DNA of 30,469 nucleotides, taken from the IMG/VR virus record IMGVR_UViG_3300042889_000113, positions 1 to 30,469 of that record; one strand, written 5' to 3'. The stretch is from a virus. Both the position numbers and the translations under genes were made by a program. The notes under the pieces were generated by a model. That model worked only from the letters and a program-made list of their open reading frames with translations. It made no database searches and was not told the origin of the DNA. Shown piece by piece: positions 16,791-24,445 of the stretch (position 1 is the stretch's first letter; each line of letters opens with the position of its first letter).

Positions 16791-19198
16791 CGTCTGCCGT
16801 CCGGTCTAATATCAATACGAGTTGCGCCAAGCTGCCACTGAGTGCCGAGGGTGTTGGATGATGCTTTAATAATTAACTGACGACCACGCAGGCGCGTATT
16901 AACCTGTCCTGTAAAGCCTTCAGTAATTGTGTACTGGACACCAGTAAGCTGATCTACGTTAGCCGCCACAGGCGTGCTTGTCCCAGAACCAGAGTTCTGC
17001 ATCGGATAGACAGTTAGCGTCAACTGCGGCACGGTGTTTTCATCTGACCCCGCAAAACTCAAGTCAGGGAGCATGCGCCAAATAAAGCCAAAGTTGTGGC
17101 CGTCACCGATGTCAAACTCAGACGATGAGATGTAGGCATTAATTGGTAGTGGCGTAGCGTTTTCTTCATCGTTAACGCCTTGCTCATGGCTGACAATCTT
17201 ACCTTCGCCGCCAGTGCCGTATGTAGCTGCAATGGGGTAGTTCTGCAGTCCAGAGTCTAGCCACGCAGTGCGTGCCATCGTGCCGTAGTACCACACATTC
17301 TCAAGATAGTTATACACCACGTACTTGTCAATCGTAGTGCTGTCGGCAGAGCAGTAGAACCACCATACCTCGTTAAAGCCTTCGTTGGTGCTACCAAACA
17401 CTTGGTAGTTCTGGGTCAAGTTGATGTCTTGATAAATGTATTTACGCAGATCACAATTAAGCGTTTGTATACGGCCATCGTACGCATAGAACTTGTCAAC
17501 GCCCATCCAGTACACAACACCAGAAGCTAGGGCTACTGAGTTAGGGCCAAGAATAGAAATGTTGTCACCCAAGAGCTGTGAACTCCACACAAACGGAGCG
17601 CCCAAGTATTGGAGCGAATACACCGAGGCATCTGTAAACACCACAATCTCTTGACGAGTCTGGATAACGGACACAATCTTTGAGCCGTGCGACAAGCGGA
17701 TACTACCTGCTTGGTTTGTAATTGCCGGTGTCCACATAGTGGGGTTTTCCTGATCCGACCAGCGAATCAGCATGGGGTCTTGCACCGTACTGCCTATATC
17801 GTTACAGCCAAATGCAAACACAAAACGACTAGCATCAGATACAAAAATGGAGTTTTGTATAGTAGGGACATCAGATGCGCCAGACAGTGAAGCCAAAGGA
17901 ACACCCCGCACGGACACAGACTGTGTGCCTGATTGAGTGCCGGATGTATTGATAACTGTAGACAGTGTGTAAGTCAAGCCAGTCGGCGTACCAGCAGTTG
18001 TTACAACACCAGAACCACCAGACGTAGTAGATAACGTGAATGTGGTTGAGCCGTTGGTAGCAATGATGTAATACGTTGTTGGGTTTACGTAACCTGTAAT
18101 TGTGCCCGTGCCACCAAGTGTTCCGCTAATGGTAATTGTCTGACCAATGTTTAGTGCAGGAGACATTGCAGTACAAGCAAACTGGCCTGCAATACCCGTA
18201 ATTGAAACTCCACTTAAGGTAGTAGTAGCACTCGATGCGGTAGCAGATGTGCGCAAAGTAAGCGTTGTAGTAGTTGGTACAGACGCTACGTAGTACGTGA
18301 TATTAGGAAATAAAGGTGTCGGCAAAGCACCCGTAGTTATCAACTGAATAGCATCGTTAACCAAGAAACCGTGCGCATCACCAAAAGTTAAAATCCCGGG
18401 GCTTGCAATGCTGACTGTAAATTCTTGACCGGGCAACTGAACGTTAGCGTTCCAGTAATAAATAGCGCCGCCAACAGTTGCAAAAATTAGGTCTTCACCA
18501 AAGTTAGACTGCGTCCAGAGCTGCAAAGGTGCGCCAGTAACTTTATTAGTACCCCAACCGCCAAGACCCCAGCCACCACCGCCCCAACCCACCGACGGTG
18601 TCTGTACCTCAGAAGCCACGTTAACTAAATAAGTTGCAACAACACTAGCGCCGCCGCCAGTGCCAGAGCCGTTGGACAGCGTGTTGCCGAACGCAGTGAT
18701 TGTGTATGTGTTAAGGTCAAGAACAGATACTTGATACTCTCTGTTTAAAAGCAAAGCTGTAATGGTGGAGTTGATACCCGTAGCACCGCTGAAGATTACA
18801 AAGTCGTTTGAGTTACATCCGTGCGCTGCGTCATACACAGTGATAGTAGATGACAGGTTTACCACCGTAAATGGGTTACCAGTTCCGCCAGAACCCAGCA
18901 TAGGGCGCACAACCTTGCGAACGGGCGTGATGTCAAAGAACACACCACCTTGATTAAGGTAGAACTTAAGACTAGTACCGGCACCAATTAAGTTCTGTCC
19001 AGCCAGTGTCACCCAATTCCACAGAGAACGGCACACACCTAGGAACGTATCCGCAGAGAACTGTATCCAGCCGCCAATCTTCTCTGGCGTACCTTGACGA
19101 AAGCGTACTTTGTCGCACTCATACCATCCACCCTCAGTGGTGTATCGAGTATTCTCCCGGTTGACGCCCGGCTTAAACAGTACTTTTTGTAACGGCAT
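16787..19198 (-). CDS. Large tail structural protein, possibly nozzle/stabilisation-type (803 aa)
   Basis: I place the start at the ATG at 19198 because AAAGG lies six bases upstream; a TTG at 19204 is the alternative. The N-terminus MPLQKVLFKPGVNRENTRY... with WYECDKVRFRQG and EKIGGW resembles the first strands of tail nozzle/stabilisation proteins (T7 gp12, P22 gp10). The body is beta-rich with repeated Thr/Ser/Gly strands. Residues 440-640 hold W-rich propeller-like blades (MLIRWSDQENPTMWTP, GVVYWMGVDKFYAYDG, NEVWWFYC). The Gly/Trp segment GWGGGGWGLGGWG near 206-218 is striking. Inserted Thr/Gly-rich strands at about 270-420 resemble Ig-like or fibre repeats. A virion role is well supported; the exact position (nozzle or hub) is inferred. 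Confidence 0.6.
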   Translation of the reverse strand: MPLQKVLFKPGVNRENTRYTTEGGWYECDKVRFRQGTPEKIGGWIQFSADTFLGVCRSLWNWVTLAGQNLIGAGTSLKFYLNQGGVFFDITPVRKVVRPMLGSGGTGNPFTVVNLSSTITVYDAAHGCNSNDFVIFSGATGINSTITALLLNREYQVSVLDLNTYTITAFGNTLSNGSGTGGGASVVATYLVNVASEVQTPSVGWGGGGWGLGGWGTNKVTGAPLQLWTQSNFGEDLIFATVGGAIYYWNANVQLPGQEFTVSIASPGILTFGDAHGFLVNDAIQLITTGALPTPLFPNITYYVASVPTTTTLTLRTSATASSATTTLSGVSITGIAGQFACTAMSPALNIGQTITISGTLGGTGTITGYVNPTTYYIIATNGSTTFTLSTTSGGSGVVTTAGTPTGLTYTLSTVINTSGTQSGTQSVSVRGVPLASLSGASDVPTIQNSIFVSDASRFVFAFGCNDIGSTVQDPMLIRWSDQENPTMWTPAITNQAGSIRLSHGSKIVSVIQTRQEIVVFTDASVYSLQYLGAPFVWSSQLLGDNISILGPNSVALASGVVYWMGVDKFYAYDGRIQTLNCDLRKYIYQDINLTQNYQVFGSTNEGFNEVWWFYCSADSTTIDKYVVYNYLENVWYYGTMARTAWLDSGLQNYPIAATYGTGGEGKIVSHEQGVNDEENATPLPINAYISSSEFDIGDGHNFGFIWRMLPDLSFAGSDENTVPQLTLTVYPMQNSGSGTSTPVAANVDQLTGVQYTITEGFTGQVNTRLRGRQLIIKASSNTLGTQWQLGATRIDIRPDGRR

Positions 19199-19207
19199 TG
19201 GCAACCT

Positions 19208-19645
19208 TTATTTACTGGCAACGCCTTTAGTCTTCTCAAAAGAACGCATACCGGCAATGCCCAAGATGCCTGATAATATCACCCAAAGCTGGTCTGCGTC
19301 TAGTACCGGAGGTGGATCCATACCGACGGGAACCCAGCCCATAGCTTGCAAATATTTCCATGCCCACTGGAACAGTGGATACAGTAGAAACTGATAGCCC
19401 ATAGCCGCCACACCGATCCATCCAATGGCAGGACGCCAGCCGGAAACGAACACACTGGATGACGCAGCTTCAATCTTATTGACTTCAATCTGGGCTAAGT
19501 CTGTAGCTTGGTCAATGCGCTTTTCTTCAAGATCAAGCTTACGTTGCTCAATCTCCATTTCCATTTTTTCTTTGTCGGTGGTAATCAGGTCGCCTGCAAC
19601 CTTACCAACAGCTTCAATAATTGATCCAACGGCAAGCAAGCTCAT
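19208..19645 (-). CDS. Holin, 3TM gene-transfer-release type
   Basis: I choose the start at 19645 (MSLLAVGSIIEAVGK), giving 145 residues, because GAAAGG lies just upstream and the ATG overlaps the lysozyme stop as ATGA; an in-frame ATG at 19675 has no such support. After an N-terminal hydrophobic segment comes a long charged coiled coil (about 25-60), then FVSGWRPAIGWIGVAAMGYQ, two further hydrophobic segments and a short basic end. This order, with the SGWRPAIGW motif, matches the GTA_holin_3TM family, which permeabilises the inner membrane so that the muramidase reaches the cell wall. Coupling to the lysozyme supports this. Confidence 0.8.
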   Translation of the reverse strand: MSLLAVGSIIEAVGKVAGDLITTDKEKMEMEIEQRKLDLEEKRIDQATDLAQIEVNKIEAASSSVFVSGWRPAIGWIGVAAMGYQFLLYPLFQWAWKYLQAMGWVPVGMDPPPVLDADQLWVILSGILGIAGMRSFEKTKGVASK

Positions 19646-20157
19646 TTCAAACCTTTCAATGTACGGTTCAGCCAACCCTTCAGGAACTTAACCTGCACGG
19701 GGTTCTTGTTGCAGATCTCTACGTACCGCGCAATCTTGGCTAAAGCGTACTGCTCTTTAAACCTTTGGCCGTCAGGTATCTGGTTAAGTTTCTCAACAGT
19801 CTTAGCCCCAATACCGCCGTCTGGCGTAGCACCAACAACCAACTGAGCCAGCTTGACCGCCATGCCCATGCCTGCGTTTACACCAAAGTTAAAGATGGTG
19901 TTGGCTACGTCTTGGTTGCTAATCTCGTTACCGCGCATCTTGTCCCAGAATTCAATGCGGTAGAACTCACGCACCATAGGTGTCAAAGAGCCGCCCATTT
20001 CTTTCTTATCTACCAGCGCCCAACCGGGCCACTGCGGGTTCTTGTTACGGGCAATGCCAGCGTAGGTCATGCCGCCCGTGTCGCCGGGGACTTCATGGAG
20101 GACGTAGCCACCCTCGTCTTGCATCATCAACTCAAAAGCAGGTTCAAACTGGGCCAT
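19642..20157 (-). CDS. Endolysin, GH108 N-acetylmuramidase with C-terminal PG-binding domain
   Basis: The start at 20157 (MAQFEPAFEL) has a strong AAGGAGA three bases upstream, giving 171 residues; a longer frame to 20202 lacks this. The glycoside-hydrolase-108 signature is clear: DEGGYV with catalytic Glu15, GDTGGMTYAGI (25-35), an EFWDKMRG segment near 69-76 and the FNFGVNAG motif (89-96). The C-terminal part (97-171) matches the peptidoglycan-binding PG_binding_3 domain usually fused to GH108, with VGATPDGGIGAKT. It cleaves the glycan backbone of murein. There is no obvious signal or SAR segment, so it needs the holin encoded immediately downstream (4-base overlap). Confidence 0.9.
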   Translation of the reverse strand: MAQFEPAFELMMQDEGGYVLHEVPGDTGGMTYAGIARNKNPQWPGWALVDKKEMGGSLTPMVREFYRIEFWDKMRGNEISNQDVANTIFNFGVNAGMGMAVKLAQLVVGATPDGGIGAKTVEKLNQIPDGQRFKEQYALAKIARYVEICNKNPVQVKFLKGWLNRTLKGLK

Positions 20158-20167
20158 TACTTCTCCT

Positions 20168-20779
20168 TTATTGCTTGCTTTTACTAAGCATGTTACTGGC
20201 AATCTGTAGCATTCCCATCGCCTTGGTTAAGTCCTTGGGTTCTTTATCCCAACCCACCGTAATCTGTCCAACAAACCTGCCCTGCTCTGGGGGCACACTG
20301 ACACGACATCCAAACTTCACACCTTTGTCGATGTACCAAAGCCCAATCTCACTCTGAGGTACGTTGTATTCACTGCAAGGAATCTCATTAGCCATTAAAG
20401 CTACCACATCGCGGTTGTTGGCTGAACTTTGTGTAAACAGCCCCACATCCAATCCTTCGTGCGTTCTTTCCCTGCCCTCGCGGGTGTATGCACGGTACAA
20501 AATCCTAGTACCAAACAGCGGGTTAACTTTAAAGATAGCGACTACCGTGGCGTTGGTGTTTTTAAACAGGTGCGCTGCAACATCTTCTGCCCTGTCTTCT
20601 GCAATAGCGGGTAGCTTCTTGTTTTCTTTATACGCTTCAAATAGGAACGCTTGGTTCTGCCAAATGAAATAACCAGAGAAAGCAAACACCGCCATGAGCA
20701 CCAAGGCAAACAACTTGAATGGGCTATCCACATAGGACAACACCTTACTTAAAACGTCTGCTGGCTTTTCTTCACTCAC
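20168..20779 (-). CDS. Single-pass membrane protein with extracytoplasmic sensor-like domain (possible lysis regulator)
   Basis: The GTG start at 20779 overlaps the stop of the 49-aa gene as GTGA and has GGAAGGA seven bases upstream. Residues 21-40 form one transmembrane segment after a short N-terminus; residues 45-203 would be periplasmic. That domain contains C135 and C158 (possible disulfide), FTQSSANNRDVVALMANEIPC and FVGQITVGWDKEP, which vaguely recall a GAF/PAS-like sensor. It lies directly before the muramidase gene. Membrane-anchored periplasmic proteins in this position can regulate holin timing, as T4 RI does, but no homology to RI is visible. It could also be a spanin-like or superinfection-exclusion protein. 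Function is unassigned. Confidence 0.55.
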   Translation of the reverse strand: MSEEKPADVLSKVLSYVDSPFKLFALVLMAVFAFSGYFIWQNQAFLFEAYKENKKLPAIAEDRAEDVAAHLFKNTNATVVAIFKVNPLFGTRILYRAYTREGRERTHEGLDVGLFTQSSANNRDVVALMANEIPCSEYNVPQSEIGLWYIDKGVKFGCRVSVPPEQGRFVGQITVGWDKEPKDLTKAMGMLQIASNMLSKSKQ

Positions 20780-20925
20780 AATCCAATCCTTCCAAGTAGC
20801 GCATTCACAATCTTGTCTGAAATAAAGTTTGGCAGTATCTTGATAAAGTCAAGGAACAAGTTAGCCGCCCACCACGCACCGACAATCTTGAACGCCATGT
20901 CTGCTTGCTTCTGGTATTCATTCAC
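20776..20925 (-). CDS. Small amphipathic/membrane-associated protein, 49 aa, GTG start
   Basis: This short frame reads VNEYQKQADMAFKIV..., then GAWWAANLFLDFIKILPNFI and ends LLGRIGL. The GTG at 20925 overlaps the upstream stop (TGA 20924-20922) as GTGA, with AGGTG six bases upstream. Its own TGA (20778-20776) overlaps the next GTG in the same way. The central Trp- and Phe-rich helix suggests membrane association. Without it the 142 bases between its neighbours would be an unexplained gap in an otherwise gapless operon. It may be a holin, antiholin or pinholin-like accessory; there is no family recognition. Confidence 0.65.
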   Translation of the reverse strand: MNEYQKQADMAFKIVGAWWAANLFLDFIKILPNFISDKIVNALLGRIGL

Positions 20926-21413
20926 CGACCACACCTGTTTTGAGCGCAATGGTCTAGCACCTCAAAGATTCCATAGGCAGAAAGCAAAAGGGCTAAAACT
21001 AGCCCTCCAATCAGCAACCCCAATTCTAGGTCTTCTTGGTCTGCTTTCTTTTTACGTTCAGCCGTTTCCTTTTCACGCCTAGCGTTGTGTGCGTCTTCCA
21101 CATCCATCGCCTGTGCGCGAGCTTTTATCTTGTTCCAAACGTCTACCTTGTTGGCTTGGAAGAACAGCATCTGTAATTCTTTTTCAAAAGCCGCCGCCTG
21201 ATCCAGCGCCATCTCAATCTGCAAGGCTGTACCCATGCTAGAGCCACCTTTTTTCTTAGCCTCTACAGCCGCCTTGGACGCAGTAGACTTGGCATCAAAA
21301 TACTTACCCAGCACAGGGCCGAGCGAAGCTACGTCATCAACGGTTTTTGAAGCCTGCTTGATGAGTTTGACAGCCGACTGTATGCCAGCTAGCGCTGTTA
21401 TCGGATCGATCAC
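20922..21413 (-). CDS. Coiled-coil protein with C-terminal transmembrane segment (163 aa)
   Basis: I prefer the GTG at 21413 (MIDPITALAGIQ...) over a TTG at 21425 because it overlaps the stop of the 30-aa gene as GTGA, the same junction used by the next two genes, and because 'DPITA' is a common start in phage proteins of this kind. Residues 5-30 are an amphipathic helix, 40-120 are long charged helices (Lys/Ala/Glu), 131-150 form a transmembrane segment (LGLLIGGLVLALLLSAYGIF), and the end carries two cysteines (DHCAQNRCGR). A membrane-anchored helical protein at the head of the lysis cassette could be a virion protein or a lysis accessory such as an i-spanin. Function is unknown. Confidence 0.6.
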   Translation of the reverse strand: MIDPITALAGIQSAVKLIKQASKTVDDVASLGPVLGKYFDAKSTASKAAVEAKKKGGSSMGTALQIEMALDQAAAFEKELQMLFFQANKVDVWNKIKARAQAMDVEDAHNARREKETAERKKKADQEDLELGLLIGGLVLALLLSAYGIFEVLDHCAQNRCGR

Positions 21414-21502
21414 GGGAATGCCCAAAGAATAATGTAGCTACAAGCAATGACGAAGCAGACTACACAGGCTGCGGCAATGAATGCTTCAGCCCAGTCCCAC
21501 AT
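21410..21502 (-). CDS. Tiny membrane peptide, 30 aa (MWDWAEAFIA...)
   Basis: The ATG at 21502 is three bases past the stop of the upstream gene (21505), and the frame ends at TGA 21412-21410, overlapping the next GTG start. The peptide begins MWDWAEAF, then one hydrophobic stretch (about residues 8-28, with two Cys and a Tyr) ending LWAFP. It would be a single-pass membrane micropeptide. No Shine-Dalgarno is obvious, so translation would depend on coupling. It fills an otherwise empty 80-base gap. Its place at the head of the lysis gene run suggests a holin accessory or small lysis effector; this is inferred. Confidence 0.5.
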   Translation of the reverse strand: MWDWAEAFIAAACVVCFVIACSYIILWAFP

Positions 21503-21504
21503 GG

Positions 21505-21711
21505 TCAGGCAGGAGCGCTAGGCTCTTCTGGTGGAGCTTCGGGGGCAACAAAACTGCCGTCTTCTTGCTTGACCCATCCGGCCTGCACCTCATCCTCGAC
21601 CTCTTGGCATTGGTTAATAATGCTTGGGTGAAAGCACTGGTCTAGTATAAAGCCCTCAACGGGGACAAGAATCTCTGCGACTACGTTGTTTTGAATGCGT
21701 GCTGTTTTCAT
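21505..21711 (-). CDS. Small acidic phage protein (68 aa)
   Basis: The ATG at 21711 (MKTARIQNNVVAEIL) has GGAG eight bases upstream; an upstream GTG at 21720 would overlap the previous gene by seven bases. The sequence is MKTARI...VVAEILVPVEGFILDQCFHPSIINQC, then an acidic region EVEDEV, GWVKQEDGSFVAP and a Pro/Glu/Ala tail. I have seen this type of small protein after tail-fibre genes in many phages. The short C-terminal 'GW...DGSFV.P' resembles fibre-tip or fibre-chaperone sequences, so a tail-fibre assembly role is possible but not shown. Confidence 0.65.
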   Translation of the reverse strand: MKTARIQNNVVAEILVPVEGFILDQCFHPSIINQCQEVEDEVQAGWVKQEDGSFVAPEAPPEEPSAPA

Positions 21712-21713
21712 TT

Positions 21714-22484
21714 TTACCACTCCACAATAACCATGCCTGCGCCGCTTGACTGACCACTAGTGCCCGTACCCGCACCCCCGCCGGGGTATCCCCCCGAACC
21801 AACATAGCCACCACCGCCGCCGTTAGCACCGGATTGATGAGCGGATCCGCCCCCACCAGTACCAATAAAATCAATAGAAAACTGACCTACCAGTCCTGTA
21901 GTGGGGGTGATCAGTGCAACTGCCGAGCCAGTGCTAATGTATTGCCCTCCGGAGCCAAGTAATCCAGCGCCACCTGAAGCAGTACTAGAAACGGTAGAGC
22001 TCATTGCACCACCACCAGAACCGCCAGATTGACCAAAAGCGCCATTAGTGCCACCGCCATCGCCAAACAAACTACCAACACCGCCGCCACCATTGCTTGC
22101 AGTCCCAATTCCACCAGAACTGTTAATGTCGCCCGATGTGCTGGTTCCAACCGCACCTCCATTTGCGCCGCCGCCTGTAACGGAAACATAAGAACCAAAA
22201 GATGATGTACCGCCTGACGTAGTAGTGCTACCAGCGCCTACAGTAACGGCAACGGTAGACACCCCGGACAGATCAAAAATGGTTTTCATGGCAAAGCCGC
22301 CACCACTACCGGAGTTTGCGCCTCCAGCGCTCCAAACACGGACTCGTACTTTGGCTACGCCCGGTGGAACTGTCCATGTATAAGACCCTGTGGTAGTGCC
22401 TCGACCACCATAAATTTGTACGTTACCAGAGCCAAACACCCCAGTGATTGGGTTAAATGCTGTTGATGTAAGAGCGATTGCCAT
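21714..22484 (-). CDS. Glycine-rich tail adhesin (256 aa)
   Basis: The ATG at 22484 overlaps the upstream TAA by one base, with GAGGA upstream. The N-terminal third (MAIALTSTAFN..., YTWTVPPGVAKVRVRVWSAGG) is a beta fold; residues 54-250 are mostly Gly/Ser/Thr with many GGG and SGG runs. The protein ends GMVIVEW, a hydrophobic terminal strand common in such adhesins. Glycine-rich stretches like this form polyglycine-II sandwiches with variable loops in distal tail-fibre adhesins (for example Salmonella phage S16 gp38), so this is probably a receptor-recognition protein. It directly follows the 543-aa fibre gene. Confidence 0.7.
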   Translation of the reverse strand: MAIALTSTAFNPITGVFGSGNVQIYGGRGTTTGSYTWTVPPGVAKVRVRVWSAGGANSGSGGGFAMKTIFDLSGVSTVAVTVGAGSTTTSGGTSSFGSYVSVTGGGANGGAVGTSTSGDINSSGGIGTASNGGGGVGSLFGDGGGTNGAFGQSGGSGGGAMSSTVSSTASGGAGLLGSGGQYISTGSAVALITPTTGLVGQFSIDFIGTGGGGSAHQSGANGGGGGYVGSGGYPGGGAGTGTSGQSSGAGMVIVEW

Positions 22485-24115
22485 TATTCAAGTCCTCTCA
22501 ATGTGACGTTGGTGCCGATCACGTTACCGCGTTGTGCGTTAATTGCTGACCTTGCTGTAAATGCTGTGCCTGTAGAGTCAAACAAAATGTTTGAAGGTAG
22601 CACTGGGTATGTGTTGAAAAGATTAGCCGAGCCGTTTGTTGCGACCATGCCGGTTGACCCTGCCGCCGCAGTGGTTAAAGATACACCCAACAAATAATAC
22701 CCGTTAGACGGTGTGTATGAAGTTGTGCCTGTAAGCAGGGTTACGCCGTTGGTGTATGAGGCAGACCAAGCCTGTCCAAGCGTTGAGAAGCTTGTTGTAG
22801 CCGCACCGTAGGTAAAAACACATTTAGAACCAAGCTGGGCGGCAACGCACACAGTTGCATTTTGTGTATTTGAATTTATTAAGGTGCTACTTCCAAGACT
22901 TGCTCCAGTGGCAGAGTAAGCGTTAAATCTGATAAACCCTGTGGAAACGTCTCTTCCTACAAAAATTACAGACCCGTTGGTAGAGCCAGAAATAGAAAAC
23001 TCATTAAGAGTGTAGGGGGAAGTTCCACCAATAACTTGAGTTACACTTGTTGGAGATGATCCAGCTGTACCAGCAAACCTGTATAAATAAAGTAGGTTTG
23101 AGTTATTTGTGTACGCAAGCCAAACAGAAGAGCCGGGATAATTTGAGTTTGTAGTTGCAGACCCGCTAGTGGCGGACATATAAGGGTAGTTTGATTGCCA
23201 AGTACCCGACAACGAGTTTGATGCTATAAGGTTTGAAGAGACCTGACCAATATAACGCCAATAACAAGTAGTATTGCCATTATCACCAACAAACATATAA
23301 ACAGAATTACCATCTGTTGCGGCGCAAGTAATATTATAAATACCGCTAAACGAACCTGTGTAAGTGCCAACAAGGCTATTAGATCCTAAAGCAATGTTTG
23401 CGCAGTTAGCTTGCGAAGAGCTAACGCCAGTAACATAAACTATTGAATAATAACTAGTGCTACAGCAAACCTTAAAGTATACGCCAGTATTAGCAATTTG
23501 TGATGCGTTATATGTAATACTATTGGAACTGTTTATTCTAGCGGTGGTAATATAATTAGTACTATTATCCAGATAAACAACAATATAACCTCCGCTGTTA
23601 TCTGCGCATATGCCAATTGCCCTAGAATCGTTAAGTGTAACGGTAGTAGAAATAGTTACATTTGATCCTTGCTGAACTCCAGAAGAATTGTAAATAGCCC
23701 CAACTAACGTGTTTAAAGACGTAAAGAAAATATATGCAACATTACCATTTGTCAGTGTTGCACACATAGTGCCCAGAGCGCTAGCGCGAGCGCTTTGCAG
23801 TGTGACAGGGGAGCCAATAATCTGACCAGCAGTTACAGTTGTGCCTGCATATGCAATTTGATCGGTAAACGGGCCGTAACTTGCGGCGCGTGAATCAGAA
23901 GTTTGAATAGGGCTTGTGTACGTTGTTGGGCCAATTGCAACATCTGTAATTCCCACACCTACAGTTGCGCCTTTAGGCCAGCCAACCAAGTTAGCGCCAT
24001 ATTGGTAAACGTAGTCGCCTGCGTTAAATCCAACGCTGGTGTACATGGGGGTTACAACTGACGTGCCCGGTGCTACGGGCAATGTTGAAGTAATAACGGG
24101 TGCTGAACGTGACAT
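22484..24115 (-). CDS. Tail fibre protein, beta-propeller/beta-helix-like repeats (543 aa)
   Basis: The start at 24115 has GAGGA upstream. The protein is almost entirely Ser/Thr/Asn/Gly/Tyr with few charges. Residues 100-470 repeat a roughly 50-60-residue pattern of N-G-N/S-V.YI/VFV, then short turns (for example TNGNVAYIFFTS, NSGGYIVVYLDNS, TDGNSVYMFVGDNG, NGSVIFVGRDVSTG), suggesting propeller blades or stacked strands. The N-terminal part (ITSTLPVAPGTSV...) could dock to the tail. The part encoded at about 23.2-23.7 kb looks more AT-rich than the flanking genes, a hint of exchange. Genes before and after it are also fibre-type. Confidence 0.65.
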   Translation of the reverse strand: MSRSAPVITSTLPVAPGTSVVTPMYTSVGFNAGDYVYQYGANLVGWPKGATVGVGITDVAIGPTTYTSPIQTSDSRAASYGPFTDQIAYAGTTVTAGQIIGSPVTLQSARASALGTMCATLTNGNVAYIFFTSLNTLVGAIYNSSGVQQGSNVTISTTVTLNDSRAIGICADNSGGYIVVYLDNSTNYITTARINSSNSITYNASQIANTGVYFKVCCSTSYYSIVYVTGVSSSQANCANIALGSNSLVGTYTGSFSGIYNITCAATDGNSVYMFVGDNGNTTCYWRYIGQVSSNLIASNSLSGTWQSNYPYMSATSGSATTNSNYPGSSVWLAYTNNSNLLYLYRFAGTAGSSPTSVTQVIGGTSPYTLNEFSISGSTNGSVIFVGRDVSTGFIRFNAYSATGASLGSSTLINSNTQNATVCVAAQLGSKCVFTYGAATTSFSTLGQAWSASYTNGVTLLTGTTSYTPSNGYYLLGVSLTTAAAGSTGMVATNGSANLFNTYPVLPSNILFDSTGTAFTARSAINAQRGNVIGTNVTLRGLE

Positions 24116-24118
24116 AGC

Positions 24119-24436
24119 TTATTCCTCGTATCCGTAAACTGAAACACTTACAGTGGCGGCACTTGCGTAAGCCACCACAATTTCACCTGTTTGGGCAACC
24201 AAACCACCACGCTCCAGTACGCCATTACCGGGCAACACTGTGTCGTACTCAATGTACTCTGCAATACTCGGTGTGGCTGTACCAGCAATAGCCAAACGAA
24301 CCGTGACAGGGGCTCCGCTTGTATTAACCATTGACACGTTAAACACCGCACGGCTAACTCCTGCTCCGGGCACTGTGTACACAGATGTCAGAGTTGCCGC
24401 TGTTGGGGCTGACTGTCCTAAAATTCCTGATGCCAT
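24119..24436 (-). CDS. Small beta-sandwich tail-fibre-associated protein (105 aa)
   Basis: The start at 24436 has AAGGAA upstream. The sequence (MASGILGQSAPTAATLTSVYTVPGAGVSRAV, then VSMVNTSGAPVTVRLA, IEYDTVLPGNGVLERGG and VVAYASAATVSVSVYGYEE) has the alternating pattern of one beta domain. Proteins of this type (ILGQ.AP.A.T.T.VYTVP) are common beside phage fibre genes and may be fibre connectors or caps. The stop is three bases before the 543-aa fibre start. Confidence 0.65.
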   Translation of the reverse strand: MASGILGQSAPTAATLTSVYTVPGAGVSRAVFNVSMVNTSGAPVTVRLAIAGTATPSIAEYIEYDTVLPGNGVLERGGLVAQTGEIVVAYASAATVSVSVYGYEE

Positions 24437-24445
24437 GATCTTTCC

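Noticed and set aside
21413-21425. TTG at 21425 as start of the TM-coil gene
   Set aside because: It has no Shine-Dalgarno; the GTG at 21413 gives the GTGA overlap used at the next two junctions.
21714-22484. Collagen-like protein
   Set aside because: The glycines are not in a regular G-x-y triplet; polyglycine adhesin fits better.
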